This document shows, piece after piece, positions 33,228 to 42,696 of a stretch of 44,449 nt of DNA. Under the pieces are notes generated by a model that was given only the letters and a program-made list of their open reading frames with translations, searched no databases and had not been told where the DNA came from. The stretch's first letter is position 1, and the number at the start of each line of letters is the position of its first letter. This DNA is from Bacteroidota bacterium (GTDB lineage Bacteria > Bacteroidota > Bacteroidia > Chitinophagales > Chitinophagaceae). Made by a program: the position numbers and the translations under genes. The DNA lies in NCBI GenBank assembly GCA_018971025.1, contig JAGWVE010000011.1, positions 1 to 44,449 on the forward strand, given 5' to 3'.

Positions 33228-35285
33228 TTGCAAACCCCTGATTCAACACCCAATTTATTAATTGAGGAAACCAGCCCTTACTTGCTTCAACATGCCTATA
33301 ATCCAGTGGCCTGGCATCCATGGGGTGAAGCGGCTTTGCAACTTGCAAAAGACTTAGACAAACCCATTTTAGTAAGTATAGGCTATGCAGCATGTCATTG
33401 GTGTCATGTGATGGAGCGTGAAAGTTTTGAAGACCTGGATACTGCAAAAATTATGAATGAAAATTTTGTCAATATAAAAATTGACAGAGAAGAAAGGCCT
33501 GATCTTGATCATATTTATATGGACGCTGTGCAAGCAATGACGGGTAGTGGTGGTTGGCCGCTCAATGTTTTTTTGACGCCCGATAAAAAGCCTTTTTATG
33601 GGGGCACTTATTTTCCGCCGGAGCCCATGCACAATAGAGCCAGTTGGAAAGATGTATTACTAGGTGTTTCAAAAGGTTTCAAAGAAAACAGAGACCAAAT
33701 TGATGCGCAGGCACAAAAATTAACGCAGCATTTATTAAGTGCTAACGGATTTGGCAAGCAAGATGCTACAGTGTCTACTTCACTTACGTCCGCAGAGATG
33801 GACGCTGCTGTATCAGTACTTCTAACACAGGCAGATACCGTTTGGGGAGGATTTGGCGGCGCCCCTAAATTTCCACAAACAGCATCGATACGTTTTTTAT
33901 TGAGGTATCATTATTTTAATCCTTCACATAAAGCCTCATTAGAACATGCTTTAGTTTGTTTGGATAAAATGATTGCAGGGGGCATTTATGATCAGTTGGG
34001 TGGCGGGTTTTCGAGATATAGTACCGATGTGCAGTGGCTTGCTCCACACTTCGAAAAAATGCTATACGACAACGCGCTATTAGTAACCACTTTAGCAGAA
34101 GCCTATCAAATAACAAAGAAAGCATCCTATCAAATTGCGATTGCTGAAACGCTTGCGTTCATTGAAAGAGAGATGATGGATAGTGACGGCGGTTTTTATA
34201 GTGCACTTGATGCAGATAGTGAAGGGGTTGAAGGGAAATTTTATACATGGTCTGCATCAGAAATACATGCATTGCTGCAAAATGATGCTTCCATATTTAT
34301 GGCATATTATGGTGTAACAGAAAATGGAAATTGGGAACACACCAATATTTTACATATACCACAATCTGCTGCTATTGTAGCGCAAAGCTTTGGTATCAGC
34401 GAAGTGGAGCTCTTGCAAATAATCAAAAATTGCAATACTGTTTTGATGCAGGTGCGTAGTAAAAGAATACGTCCTCAAACAGATGACAAACAATTACTTG
34501 GTTGGAATGCGCTCATGAATACCGCTTTTAGTAAAGCCTACGCAGCTACTGGGAATAAAAATTATTTAATACGTGCACAACAAAATATGGCGCATGTATT
34601 TGAATGTTTTAAAGATTCAAAAAATAATGGTTGGTTTCATACATATAAAAATGGAACTGCAAAAACCCCTGCTTTTTTAGATGATTATGCCTATTTAATT
34701 GAAGCCTTAATTCAGTTACAAACTGTATCTGGCGACTTTTATTGGCTCGAAAAAGCTGGGGAAATTACAGATTATGTGATTGCTCATTTTATTGAGCCGG
34801 AAACTGGATTTTTCTTTTACACCCATGACGCCCAAACAGATGTAATTCTTAGAAAAAAAGAAGTTTATGATGGTGCTACTCCAAGCGGCAATGCCGTAAT
34901 GGCCGGAAATTTGCTTCATTTAGGTGTCGTATACGGCAAAGACAAGTATTTGTCCCTATCAAAGCAAACCTGTTTGTCGCTCCTACCAGCCATAACCAAA
35001 CACCCGGGTTCTTTTGGGGTTTGGGCGGCTGTGGTATTAAATCAACTGGTTGGAACAAGGGAGTTGACCCTTATCGGACCAGGTGTTTTGCCCTATTTAG
35101 CCGCCGCAAGCTCTCTATTCAGACCCAATTTAATCTTAAATATTTCTGAAAATCGGTTAACGACTATTCAAGCAATAAACGATAAAATAATTGATAATCA
35201 AGAAGTTACGTTTCAAATCTGTGAAAATTATGCCTGCCAATTGCACACCTTAACTGATTTTGACAGTTTTTTAGCAATTGTGTAA
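33228..35285 (+). CDS. YyaL/SPATA20-like protein, thioredoxin-fold N-terminus and six-hairpin C-terminus
   Basis: A 685-aa protein of the DUF255 family. It opens with [20 protein letters not shown], the family hallmark. The thioredoxin-like active-site region is [16 protein letters not shown] with C56-x2-C59. The N-terminal about 170 residues form the thioredoxin fold and the rest an (alpha/alpha)6 barrel like N-acylglucosamine epimerases, with the [17 protein letters not shown] block. The biochemical role is not established. The frame has no ATG before residue 62 and an upstream stop at 33186, so the TTG at 33228 is the likely start. It follows hemD by 5 bp. Confidence 0.88.
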   Translation: MQTPDSTPNLLIEETSPYLLQHAYNPVAWHPWGEAALQLAKDLDKPILVSIGYAACHWCHVMERESFEDLDTAKIMNENFVNIKIDREERPDLDHIYMDAVQAMTGSGGWPLNVFLTPDKKPFYGGTYFPPEPMHNRASWKDVLLGVSKGFKENRDQIDAQAQKLTQHLLSANGFGKQDATVSTSLTSAEMDAAVSVLLTQADTVWGGFGGAPKFPQTASIRFLLRYHYFNPSHKASLEHALVCLDKMIAGGIYDQLGGGFSRYSTDVQWLAPHFEKMLYDNALLVTTLAEAYQITKKASYQIAIAETLAFIEREMMDSDGGFYSALDADSEGVEGKFYTWSASEIHALLQNDASIFMAYYGVTENGNWEHTNILHIPQSAAIVAQSFGISEVELLQIIKNCNTVLMQVRSKRIRPQTDDKQLLGWNALMNTAFSKAYAATGNKNYLIRAQQNMAHVFECFKDSKNNGWFHTYKNGTAKTPAFLDDYAYLIEALIQLQTVSGDFYWLEKAGEITDYVIAHFIEPETGFFFYTHDAQTDVILRKKEVYDGATPSGNAVMAGNLLHLGVVYGKDKYLSLSKQTCLSLLPAITKHPGSFGVWAAVVLNQLVGTRELTLIGPGVLPYLAAASSLFRPNLILNISENRLTTIQAINDKIIDNQEVTFQICENYACQLHTLTDFDSFLAIV

Positions 35286-35311
35286 CAGGTAATCAGCTAT
35301 TTTGCATTTCG

Positions 35312-35337
35312 GTTTTAGCCATTCCCCTTGGCAAAAC
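35312..35337. other. Imperfect hairpin after the YyaL-like gene
   Basis: GTTTTaGCC and GGCAAAAC flank a nine-base loop, 26 bases after the stop codon. No U-run follows, so it is at best a weak terminator or an mRNA 3' end structure. Confidence 0.3.
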
Positions 35338-35399
35338 AGGGATAACATTAAAAAAATAACTACTGAATAGAATTTTACCCTGGATCATTAATTTATTGG

Positions 35400-35416
35400 T
35401 TTTTAAGCGCTAAAAC
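35400..35416. promoter_or_regulatory. Near-palindrome upstream of gldK
   Basis: TTTTTAAGCGCTAAAAC is centred on GCGC with T-rich and A-rich arms (one extra base on the left). It lies 24 bases upstream of the gldK -7 box, a plausible operator position. Confidence 0.3.
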
Positions 35417-35440
35417 TCAGGTTTCTGACGTTTCAAAACT

Positions 35441-35448
35441 TATATTTG
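35441..35448 (+). promoter_or_regulatory. -7 box for the gldKLMN operon
   Basis: TATATTTG is an exact TAnnTTTG match, 26 bases before the gldK ATG, in the 189-bp gap that precedes the operon. Confidence 0.55.
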
Positions 35449-35474
35449 TCACTGTTATAAATCACACAGATCAG

Positions 35475-36755
35475 ATGAAAGGATATTTAACTACAATTAC
35501 CTTGGCGTTTTTTACGTTGAGTTTAACTTCTTGCTTCTTTGGAAAAAACAAAGGGAAGGGGCTGCCTGATGATGGGCAGTTGCATGGCGTTGCTCCTGCT
35601 GCCAAGCAAAGTATGTTAACACCAAAGACCATGGTATACGTTCCGCCTGGAACTTTTCACATGGGTCCAAGTGATGAAGACGTTAGTTTTAATTACAGCA
35701 ATCGTAATAGAAATGTGTCTATCCCTGGATTTTGGATGGACGCTACCGAAATTACCAACAACCAATATCGTCAGTTCGTAAACTGGGTGCGTGATTCACT
35801 TGCTTACAAAGTAACTTCAGGTGTTGGTTTAAACAATCCTTCAGATACCACTGCAGTAAACTGGAAAAAAGTGGCGTTGTACAAATATGACAACAAGCAA
35901 CTAGGTACATTAAATGGTCTTACTTACGAAAATGCATTAACTAGAAAATTAGCGATTGATCCGGACAGCTTAATTTACAGGGTTCGTTATTTTGATTTAC
36001 CTGCAGCTGCAAAAATCAATAAAAATGATCCTACTCAAAAAGGCCGTGATCAAATTGTTAGCTACGCAGTTCCAGTATATCCAGACACACTTGTTTGGAT
36101 TAGAGATTTCTCCTATTCATACAATGAGCCGTTAACAAAAAGATATTATGCGCACCCTGCTTATGGCAACTATCCTGTAGTTGGCGTTACTTGGAAACAA
36201 TCCGTTGCTTTTTGTCATTGGAGAACGCATATTCAAAATGCAGATTTTGAAAAAAAGAAAATTGCCGTGGATGGTGATTTTAGATTGCCTAACGAAGCAG
36301 AATGGGAATACGCAGCTAGAGGAGGTCGTACCAGTACGATGTTCCCTTGGGGTTCTCCTTATTTAAGAAATAAAAAAGGTTGTTTGCTTGCGAACTTTAA
36401 ACCAGGTAGAGGTAACTATCCAGAAGATGGTGGATTTTACACGGTTAAAGCAACAGCATACTGGCCAAACGATTTTGGTTTATACAATATGTCCGGAAAC
36501 GTTGCAGAATGGACGGCTTCTTATTTCTATGAAGGCTCATACAATTTTATGTCTGACTTAAGTCCGGATGTTAGAATTGAAGCTGACGAAAATGACCCTC
36601 CGCGCATGAAACGTAAAGTAGTAAGAGGCGGTAGCTGGAAAGACGTTGGTAACGCTTTACAAGTAAGTGCTCGTGCTTATGAATACCAAGACACTGCAAA
36701 ATCTTATATCGGATTTAGAACCGTTATTGATTTAGCACCAAGAACAAAAAGATAA
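35475..36755 (+). CDS. gldK: Type IX secretion/gliding lipoprotein GldK
   Basis: A 426-aa lipoprotein with a lipobox ending at C20 (SLTSC). The body (about residues 50-420) is the formylglycine-generating-enzyme-like fold: TMVYVPPGTFHMG, GFWMDATEITNNQYRQFV, FRLPNEAEWEYAARGG, NMSGNVAEW and VVRGGSWKDV. In GldK this fold is structural: with GldN it forms the periplasmic ring of the type IX secretion system. It is the first gene of gldK-gldL-gldM-gldN, with a -7 box 26 bases upstream. The identity is strongly supported by the three genes that follow. Confidence 0.95.
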   Translation: MKGYLTTITLAFFTLSLTSCFFGKNKGKGLPDDGQLHGVAPAAKQSMLTPKTMVYVPPGTFHMGPSDEDVSFNYSNRNRNVSIPGFWMDATEITNNQYRQFVNWVRDSLAYKVTSGVGLNNPSDTTAVNWKKVALYKYDNKQLGTLNGLTYENALTRKLAIDPDSLIYRVRYFDLPAAAKINKNDPTQKGRDQIVSYAVPVYPDTLVWIRDFSYSYNEPLTKRYYAHPAYGNYPVVGVTWKQSVAFCHWRTHIQNADFEKKKIAVDGDFRLPNEAEWEYAARGGRTSTMFPWGSPYLRNKKGCLLANFKPGRGNYPEDGGFYTVKATAYWPNDFGLYNMSGNVAEWTASYFYEGSYNFMSDLSPDVRIEADENDPPRMKRKVVRGGSWKDVGNALQVSARAYEYQDTAKSYIGFRTVIDLAPRTKR

Positions 36756-36805
36756 TTATCAAATAAAAATTAATCTCAACTTTTTAATTTATAAAACTCT
36801 AATTC

Positions 36806-37588
36806 ATGTCAGCTCAACAAGAAAAAATCTTTGGTTTACCTGCTCAGCAAACAATGCGACTTGTAAATATCTTCGTGTGTACCGGTGCATCTGTTGTAAT
36901 TTTTGGTGCAATGGCAAAAATCCTTCACTTGTCATGGGCTGATTGGGCGCTTAAAATTGGTTTAACAACAGAAGCAGTTATCTTTTTGATCTATGCTATT
37001 TTACCTCCAGAAGGACATGGTCCTGCAGGTGGCGGTGCTGGTGCAGATCTTCCATCTACTGTAGTTGCTGATGTAACAAAAAGATTTGATGAATTATTTG
37101 CGAATGCGGGTTTAACACAAGAAAATTTATCTAAGCTTAGCACAAGCTTTCAAAAATTAGGCACTACCGTAGATCAAATTGGTCAAATTGGTGATGTTGT
37201 AAAATCTACTTCAGATTTTTCTGCTAAAACAAATGAAGCTGCAGTTGCATTAGGTTCAATTAAAGATGCTGCTACTAAAGCAACAGATTCTTTAAGCAGT
37301 ATTTCTTTGGCATCAGATAGTACCAACGAATACCACAAACAAGTACAAGGCTTGGCTAAAAATTTAGGTTCATTAAATACCATTTATGAACTTGAATTAC
37401 AAGAAAGCAATAATCATTTAAAAGCATTAAATCAGTTCTATGGTAAATTAGCGCAAGCTTCTGAAGCAATGAACGGAACTGCAGAAGATGCATTAAAAGC
37501 AAAAGAACAAATCGGTGCCCTTGCTAATAATTTGGGTAAATTAAATCAAGTATACGGTAATATGTTAACTGCTATGCAGGGTAGATAG
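36806..37588 (+). CDS. gldL: Type IX secretion motor subunit GldL
   Basis: A 260-aa inner-membrane protein with two membrane helices (about residues 19-40 and 47-66). They carry the buried charges K38 and E56 in FGAMAKILH and GLTTEAVIF, expected for the proton-driven motor formed with GldM. After a Gly-rich hinge (about 70-80) the cytoplasmic part is a long helical or coiled-coil region. It lies 50 bp after gldK and 57 bp before gldM. The motor powers protein secretion and, in gliding species, cell movement. Confidence 0.95.
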   Translation: MSAQQEKIFGLPAQQTMRLVNIFVCTGASVVIFGAMAKILHLSWADWALKIGLTTEAVIFLIYAILPPEGHGPAGGGAGADLPSTVVADVTKRFDELFANAGLTQENLSKLSTSFQKLGTTVDQIGQIGDVVKSTSDFSAKTNEAAVALGSIKDAATKATDSLSSISLASDSTNEYHKQVQGLAKNLGSLNTIYELELQESNNHLKALNQFYGKLAQASEAMNGTAEDALKAKEQIGALANNLGKLNQVYGNMLTAMQGR

Positions 37589-37645
37589 TAACCATTCAAG
37601 ATTTAACACTTATTATTAAAAAAAAGATTACCTAAATAGTACAAT

Positions 37646-39199
37646 ATGTCACTACCTAAGGAACCGCGGCAGAAAATGATTAACATGATGTACCTAGTGC
37701 TTACTGCACTATTGGCACTGAATGTTTCTGCCGAAATTTTAAATGCATTTAAAACAGTAGATCGCAGTTTGATGATTGCGAGCGGTGTTGCTGAGCAAAA
37801 GAATGTTGAAATTTTCAAATCTTTTAAAGCAAAATTAGAAGATCCAACCACTAGAGAAAAGGCGGCCATTTGGGAGCCTAAAGCACAGCAAGCAAAAAAA
37901 ATATCTGACGAATTATACAATTACATCGAAGAACTTAAAGCCGAACTAAAAAAAGAGTCTGGTCTTAAAACAGTAGATGGTAAAGAAGAATATAAAGAAG
38001 ATGATTTGGATGCAGCTACACGTTTACTAGTGGAAGAAGCACCCAACGGAAAAGGAAAAGGTAAAGAGCTTTTTGAAAAATTAAAAGTCTACAAAGAACA
38101 GTTATTAGCTATTGATCCAGAAATGAAAAAGGAAATCGAAGTGGGTTTACCACTTGATTTAACCATTCCTCCTACTTCAAGTGAAGCAGGAAAAAACAAC
38201 TGGTCATACGCATATTTTCATATGACACCAACCATTGCGGCACTTACCATTATGAGTAAGTTTCAAAATGACGTTAGAAACTCTGAGTCAAAAGCAGTAG
38301 AGTTTTGTCATAAGCAAATTGGTCAAGTAGAAATTATTTACGATCAGTTCCAAGCATTTGCTGGAACCAATACACAATATTTAATGCCAGGAGAAGAGCT
38401 TGTTATCACTGCTGGTATTGGCGCATTTAGTAAAGCTGCACAACCTTCTATTTCTATTGACGGAGCTAGCGTACCACTAAACGCAGAAGGTACTGCAGAG
38501 TATAAAACACGTGTAGGTGCTTCTGGCGCAGGCATTAAGCATGTTAGAATATCATATGCAAAACCTGATGGCACAACGGCTGTGGTTGAAAAAGAAATTA
38601 AATACACGGTGGGTATTCCTGCTGGTTTAACAGTTTCTACAGACAAAACACGTGTGTTTTATAAAGGTTTAGAAAATCCATTGAGTGTAACTGGCGGCGG
38701 TGGTGATGAAAAAGTTTCTGTGTCTATTGAAGGAGCTGGTGCTTCTTTAAGAAAAGCAGGACCTGGTCAATACATTGTTACTTGTACGCAATTAGGAACA
38801 GTAAACGTGGTTGCCAATGATGGTAAAAACGTACAACGTATCGCCATTCCTGTTAAGCGTGTACCAGATCCAATTGTTGTAGTTGGTGGAAGTGCTGGTG
38901 GAGCAATGCCTGCAAACGTATTTCGTGTACAAAGCGGTGCTATTGCAGAATTAAGAGATTTCGTATTTGAAGGCGTTGCTTATAAAGTAATTTCTTTCAT
39001 GCTTATTTGTACAGGTAAAGGTTTTGACGAACCTGAATTTGCAGAAGTGAACAGTGCTTCTTTTAAAGACGCAGCTGCACAAGCATTAATCAGAAGATGT
39101 CAAGCTGGAAGTACCGTTACAATTGGAGAAATAAAAGTGTTGGAGCCAGGTGGCGGCACTAGAAAATTAGATCAAAACATTACGTTCATATTGCAATAA
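37646..39199 (+). CDS. gldM: Type IX secretion motor/stalk protein GldM
   Basis: A 517-aa protein with an N-terminal membrane helix (about residues 11-30, MINMMYLVLTALLALNVSAE) that packs with GldL. The periplasmic part begins with a long helical domain (about 35-220) followed by three beta-rich Ig-like domains (about 225-515), the known GldM plan. It transmits motor force across the periplasm to the GldK/GldN ring. It ends 11 bp before gldN. All domains are present and length is standard. Confidence 0.95.
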   Translation: MSLPKEPRQKMINMMYLVLTALLALNVSAEILNAFKTVDRSLMIASGVAEQKNVEIFKSFKAKLEDPTTREKAAIWEPKAQQAKKISDELYNYIEELKAELKKESGLKTVDGKEEYKEDDLDAATRLLVEEAPNGKGKGKELFEKLKVYKEQLLAIDPEMKKEIEVGLPLDLTIPPTSSEAGKNNWSYAYFHMTPTIAALTIMSKFQNDVRNSESKAVEFCHKQIGQVEIIYDQFQAFAGTNTQYLMPGEELVITAGIGAFSKAAQPSISIDGASVPLNAEGTAEYKTRVGASGAGIKHVRISYAKPDGTTAVVEKEIKYTVGIPAGLTVSTDKTRVFYKGLENPLSVTGGGGDEKVSVSIEGAGASLRKAGPGQYIVTCTQLGTVNVVANDGKNVQRIAIPVKRVPDPIVVVGGSAGGAMPANVFRVQSGAIAELRDFVFEGVAYKVISFMLICTGKGFDEPEFAEVNSASFKDAAAQALIRRCQAGSTVTIGEIKVLEPGGGTRKLDQNITFILQ

Positions 39200-39210
39200 A
39201 GCAGGTTACT

Positions 39211-40254
39211 ATGAAAAAAGTATTTATCATTGGTTTAGCTATTTGTTCCCTTAGTGTTGGCGCTTTTGCTCAAGGCTTTGGTAATTTAAAAGGCAAAAAA
39301 ACGGCTTCCCCTGTAGACACTACTAAAAAAGCGGGAACGCCAGCTGCTACGCCTGCAGGAACCCCTGTTGCAGCGCCTACCAACAGTAATGTTGCGGCAC
39401 CTAAGCCAATTAAAACGGTTGATACCACTATCGTTGGTGGATTTGGTGAAGTGGTTCCAAAAAGTTTACGCAATGAAACCCTTGCCGATCGTAAAGCAAA
39501 CCGTTCTAAAAATCCATTGGAATATGAATTTTTAAGAGAAGATGATTGGTTGTATTCAGAATTTATTTGGCGTGAAATTGATGCCAGAGAAAAAATGAAT
39601 CAGTCATTTATTTATCCAGGTAAAGACAATACTGGAGACCAACGTTTCTTTTCTATCTTATTAAGTGCGATTCAAAATGATAGTGTTGCAGCATTTTCGG
39701 CTGAAGGTGGTGATGACCGTTTTACCAAGCAATTGGCTTACGACGATATCACTAAAATGATGAAAGGGAAGCTTGATACCATTTTAGTTCAAAATGCTAA
39801 TTTTCCAAACGTGTATGACACAACTGTAATTTTTGATACCAAGTTTGCTCCTAATCCTGATTCTATTTATACTTTCCGTTTAAAAGAGCAGTGGATTGTT
39901 GACAAAGAAGCGAGTAGACTTTTTTGCAGAATTATTGGAATTGCGCCAGTTGCAAAAATCATGATCAACAACAAGCCTACCACTAAAACATTGTTTTGGG
40001 TATACTATCCTGATTTACGCAAAACACTTAATAAGTACATGGTATATAATCCAAAAAACTATGCAGGACGTATGACCTGGGAAGAACTTTTTGAAAGTCG
40101 TTTCTTCTCTAGTTATATTGTAAAATCTAGCAACAACAATCCTAACGATAAATTCTTAAGTCAAATGATTAAGAATCCACTCTTTAGATTGTTGGAAGGT
40201 GAAAATATTAAAGAAAGAATTTTCAATTACGAGCAAGACTTATGGTCTTACTAA
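39211..40254 (+). CDS. gldN: Type IX secretion ring protein GldN
   Basis: A 347-aa periplasmic protein with a signal peptide (MKKVFIIGLAICSLSVGAFAQ). Residues about 28-70 are a low-complexity linker rich in Ala, Pro and Thr. The folded domain follows, with the family blocks REDDWLYSEFIWREIDAREK, EQWIVDKEASRLFCRIIGIAP and FWVYYPDLRK, and near the end MTWEELFESRFFSSYI. GldN binds GldK to form the periplasmic ring. It closes the operon and is followed by a strong bidirectional terminator. Confidence 0.94.
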   Translation: MKKVFIIGLAICSLSVGAFAQGFGNLKGKKTASPVDTTKKAGTPAATPAGTPVAAPTNSNVAAPKPIKTVDTTIVGGFGEVVPKSLRNETLADRKANRSKNPLEYEFLREDDWLYSEFIWREIDAREKMNQSFIYPGKDNTGDQRFFSILLSAIQNDSVAAFSAEGGDDRFTKQLAYDDITKMMKGKLDTILVQNANFPNVYDTTVIFDTKFAPNPDSIYTFRLKEQWIVDKEASRLFCRIIGIAPVAKIMINNKPTTKTLFWVYYPDLRKTLNKYMVYNPKNYAGRMTWEELFESRFFSSYIVKSSNNNPNDKFLSQMIKNPLFRLLEGENIKERIFNYEQDLWSY

Positions 40255-40271
40255 ACGTGATATCTAATTAT

Positions 40272-40304
40272 AAAAAAAGGGACTTTTGTAAAGTCCCTTT
40301 TTTT
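40272..40304. terminator. Bidirectional terminator between gldN and uvrC
   Basis: AAAAAAAGGGACTTT, a short loop GT and AAAGTCCCTTTTTTT form a long stem with an A-tract and a T-tract. It can serve gldN on the plus strand and uvrC on the minus strand; the uvrC stop codon touches its edge. Confidence 0.9.
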
Positions 40305-42111
40305 ATGCAGTGGTTGTAAAATGGTGTACTAATGTTTCTGCTTTTTTTGCGCCAACTACATCGGCTAAATCCTTATAGGACGCCTTTTTAATATTGTTAA
40401 CCGATTTGAAATGATTGAGTAGTATTTCTCTAGTAGCAGGACCAATGCCTTCGATGTTTTCGAGTGCTGTTGTAAATGTGCCTTTGGATCTTTTGTTTCT
40501 ATGAAAGGTAATGCCAAAACGGTGCACTTCATCTCTAATACCTCTTAGTAGTTTTAAACTATCACTATCCCAGGGTAATTTCAAAGACTGGCTATCACCT
40601 GCAAAAAATATTTCTTCTTCATTTTTAGCAAGGCCTACAAGTGTTGTGCTACCGGTAAGGCCTAGTGCTTCTATACTTTCTAGTGCGGCACTTAACTGCC
40701 CTTTTCCGCCATCAATTACAATCAGCTGTGGCATTGGGTCTCCGGCTTCTTGTACCCGCTTGTACCTTCTGTACACCACTTCTTTCATGGTGGCAAAATC
40801 GTTGATGCCTTCTACGGTTTTTACATTAAAATGGCGATAGTCTTTTTTACTTGGCACGCCATCTTTAAAACATACCATGGCGGATACCGGGAAGCTACCT
40901 TGAAAATTTGAATTATCAAAACACTCGATATGCGTTGGCGTTTCTTGCAAGTGCAAATAGGACTGAAGTTCGGTTAGTACTAATTTTTTTTCTGATCCTG
41001 TTTTGCCGTCAAGTTGTAATATTTTTTTAAGTTGTAATTCTCTAGAAAAATACGTGACATTTTTAATGGACAGATCCAATAGCTTTTTTTTGTCGCCAAG
41101 TTTTGGAACCGTGATCGTTATATTTTTATCAAAATATTCGATGGGATAGGGGACTATGATTTCGGTGCTTAAACTATTGAAATCAGATCTAAGTCTTTCA
41201 ATTGCAAAGCAAAGCAGCTCATCTTCTGGCTCATCTAATTTTCCTTCTAATGGAACCGTATGTGTTTGTATAATGCTTCCATTTTGCACCATCAAATAAT
41301 TGACATACGCTAATTTTCCGTCTTTTATAATTGAAAATACATCCAGGTTAGAAAAATGCTTACCTACCACTACCGATTTTTCTTGGTAGGTAAGTAAGAG
41401 ATCCATTTTATATTTTAGTTGTGCTGCTTTTTCAAAATCAAGCGCCTCCGCATGAGCCTGCATTTCTTTTTTTAAATGGGTCATGAGCTGATTCATATTA
41501 CCCTTTAGCATATTTTTTAACTGATCTAAGCTTTCTAGATATGCTTCCTCTGTTTGTAATCCAACACAAGGTGCTAGGCAGTTGCCTAGGTGGTATTCTA
41601 AACAAGTTTTAAATTTATTTTTTTCAATATTCTCTTTGCTTAAATTGAGTTTACAGGTACGCAGTGGAATAAATTGTTTAACAAAACTTAATACTTCTCT
41701 AATCGTTCCCTTAGAAGTAAATGGGCCTAAGTAAGTAGAGCCGTCGTTGTATTTTTTCCATGTCAAAAAAACCCTTGGGAAACGTTCGTTTTTGATAACC
41801 AAGTAAGGGTAGCCTTTATCGTCTTTTAATAAAATATTGTAACGAGGCTTATACTGTTTGATGAGTGAGTTCTCGAGCAAAAGAGCATCTTGCTCCGAAT
41901 CAACAATCGTAAATTCGATACGATCTATTTTCTGGACGAGCTCAATGGTTTTAAAACTATTTTGATTTTTTGTAAAATAGGAAGCAATTCTTTTTTTTAA
42001 GCACTTGGCCTTACCTACATATATGAGTATGCCACCGGCATCATAGTATTTATAGATACCTGGATCTACGGGTAGTTTGTGGGCGATTTGTTGGTACTGC
42101 TCTTGAGTCAT
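40303..42111 (-). CDS. uvrC: UvrABC excinuclease subunit C
   Basis: A 602-aa nucleotide-excision repair nuclease that makes both incisions around a lesion. The N-terminal GIY-YIG domain has GIY (18-20) and YVG (31-33). A cysteine-rich segment follows (CKLNL, then CLEYHLGNCLAPC), which in UvrC binds an iron-sulfur cluster. The UVR helix pair is HAEALDFEKAAQLKYKMDLL, and the RNase H-like 3' nuclease carries IVIDGGKGQLSAAL. The C-terminal helix-hairpin-helix is NIEGIGPATREILL. It is complete and directly abuts the lipoprotein gene. Confidence 0.97.
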   Translation of the reverse strand: MTQEQYQQIAHKLPVDPGIYKYYDAGGILIYVGKAKCLKKRIASYFTKNQNSFKTIELVQKIDRIEFTIVDSEQDALLLENSLIKQYKPRYNILLKDDKGYPYLVIKNERFPRVFLTWKKYNDGSTYLGPFTSKGTIREVLSFVKQFIPLRTCKLNLSKENIEKNKFKTCLEYHLGNCLAPCVGLQTEEAYLESLDQLKNMLKGNMNQLMTHLKKEMQAHAEALDFEKAAQLKYKMDLLLTYQEKSVVVGKHFSNLDVFSIIKDGKLAYVNYLMVQNGSIIQTHTVPLEGKLDEPEDELLCFAIERLRSDFNSLSTEIIVPYPIEYFDKNITITVPKLGDKKKLLDLSIKNVTYFSRELQLKKILQLDGKTGSEKKLVLTELQSYLHLQETPTHIECFDNSNFQGSFPVSAMVCFKDGVPSKKDYRHFNVKTVEGINDFATMKEVVYRRYKRVQEAGDPMPQLIVIDGGKGQLSAALESIEALGLTGSTTLVGLAKNEEEIFFAGDSQSLKLPWDSDSLKLLRGIRDEVHRFGITFHRNKRSKGTFTTALENIEGIGPATREILLNHFKSVNNIKKASYKDLADVVGAKKAETLVHHFTTTA

Positions 42112-42687
42112 TTATGGAAGTATAACGCGAACAGCCATTGTTTTGTTGAGGGATAAACCTGCTTTTGTTTCTTTGCTAGTGGATTTACTAAAACCCTCAT
42201 TTGTTTTCCAGCTCAATTGTTCTGTAACTGTTGTGTCTGCAACGAGGTATTGTTTTCTTATAAATATTCTTTTAATAAGGGATGTTTGTTCATCCATTAA
42301 AATATCAATATTTCTTACAGGCACAAGTGTATTCAGGGGTGTATAATTGATATTAAAACTTGCGGTACCCGCGTCTCTAAATACCGATTCTTTATAATTC
42401 TTTTTTTGAATGCTGTCACTGATATCTGCTGCTACAAATGAGTGAACAAGTTCTTGTATGGCTGCAGATGTTACCAGGATGCTATCTTTTTTTGTTCCTT
42501 CTGTTGTTACAAGGCGATACGTAGCTTTTGCGCTATCAAAATGCTTTAATTGCCCCGAAAAATAAGTAGCAATAGGATAAAAGCTAGTAGTATCAGGCGT
42601 TGTAGCGTTATTGGTTGAGGGTGCTTTACTGTTGTTACAAGCGGTTATCATCACGCAAATAAAGCATGTAATGAAGATTGATTTCAT
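42112..42687 (-). CDS. Putative lipoprotein, function unknown
   Basis: A 191-aa protein that I do not recognise. It has a lipoprotein signal with the lipobox ending at C17 (VMITAC), then an Asn/Ser/Thr-rich linker. The mature part alternates beta strands (for example ATYRLVTTEG, TASFNINYTP and RNIDILMDEQTSLIKRIFI), which suggests a small beta-barrel or lipocalin-like fold. It lies 9 bp after the beta-barrel protein gene and touches uvrC, in the same direction. It may therefore belong to the sigma-factor-led operon. Confidence 0.75.
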   Translation of the reverse strand: MKSIFITCFICVMITACNNSKAPSTNNATTPDTTSFYPIATYFSGQLKHFDSAKATYRLVTTEGTKKDSILVTSAAIQELVHSFVAADISDSIQKKNYKESVFRDAGTASFNINYTPLNTLVPVRNIDILMDEQTSLIKRIFIRKQYLVADTTVTEQLSWKTNEGFSKSTSKETKAGLSLNKTMAVRVILP

Positions 42688-42696
42688 GCTGTAAAA

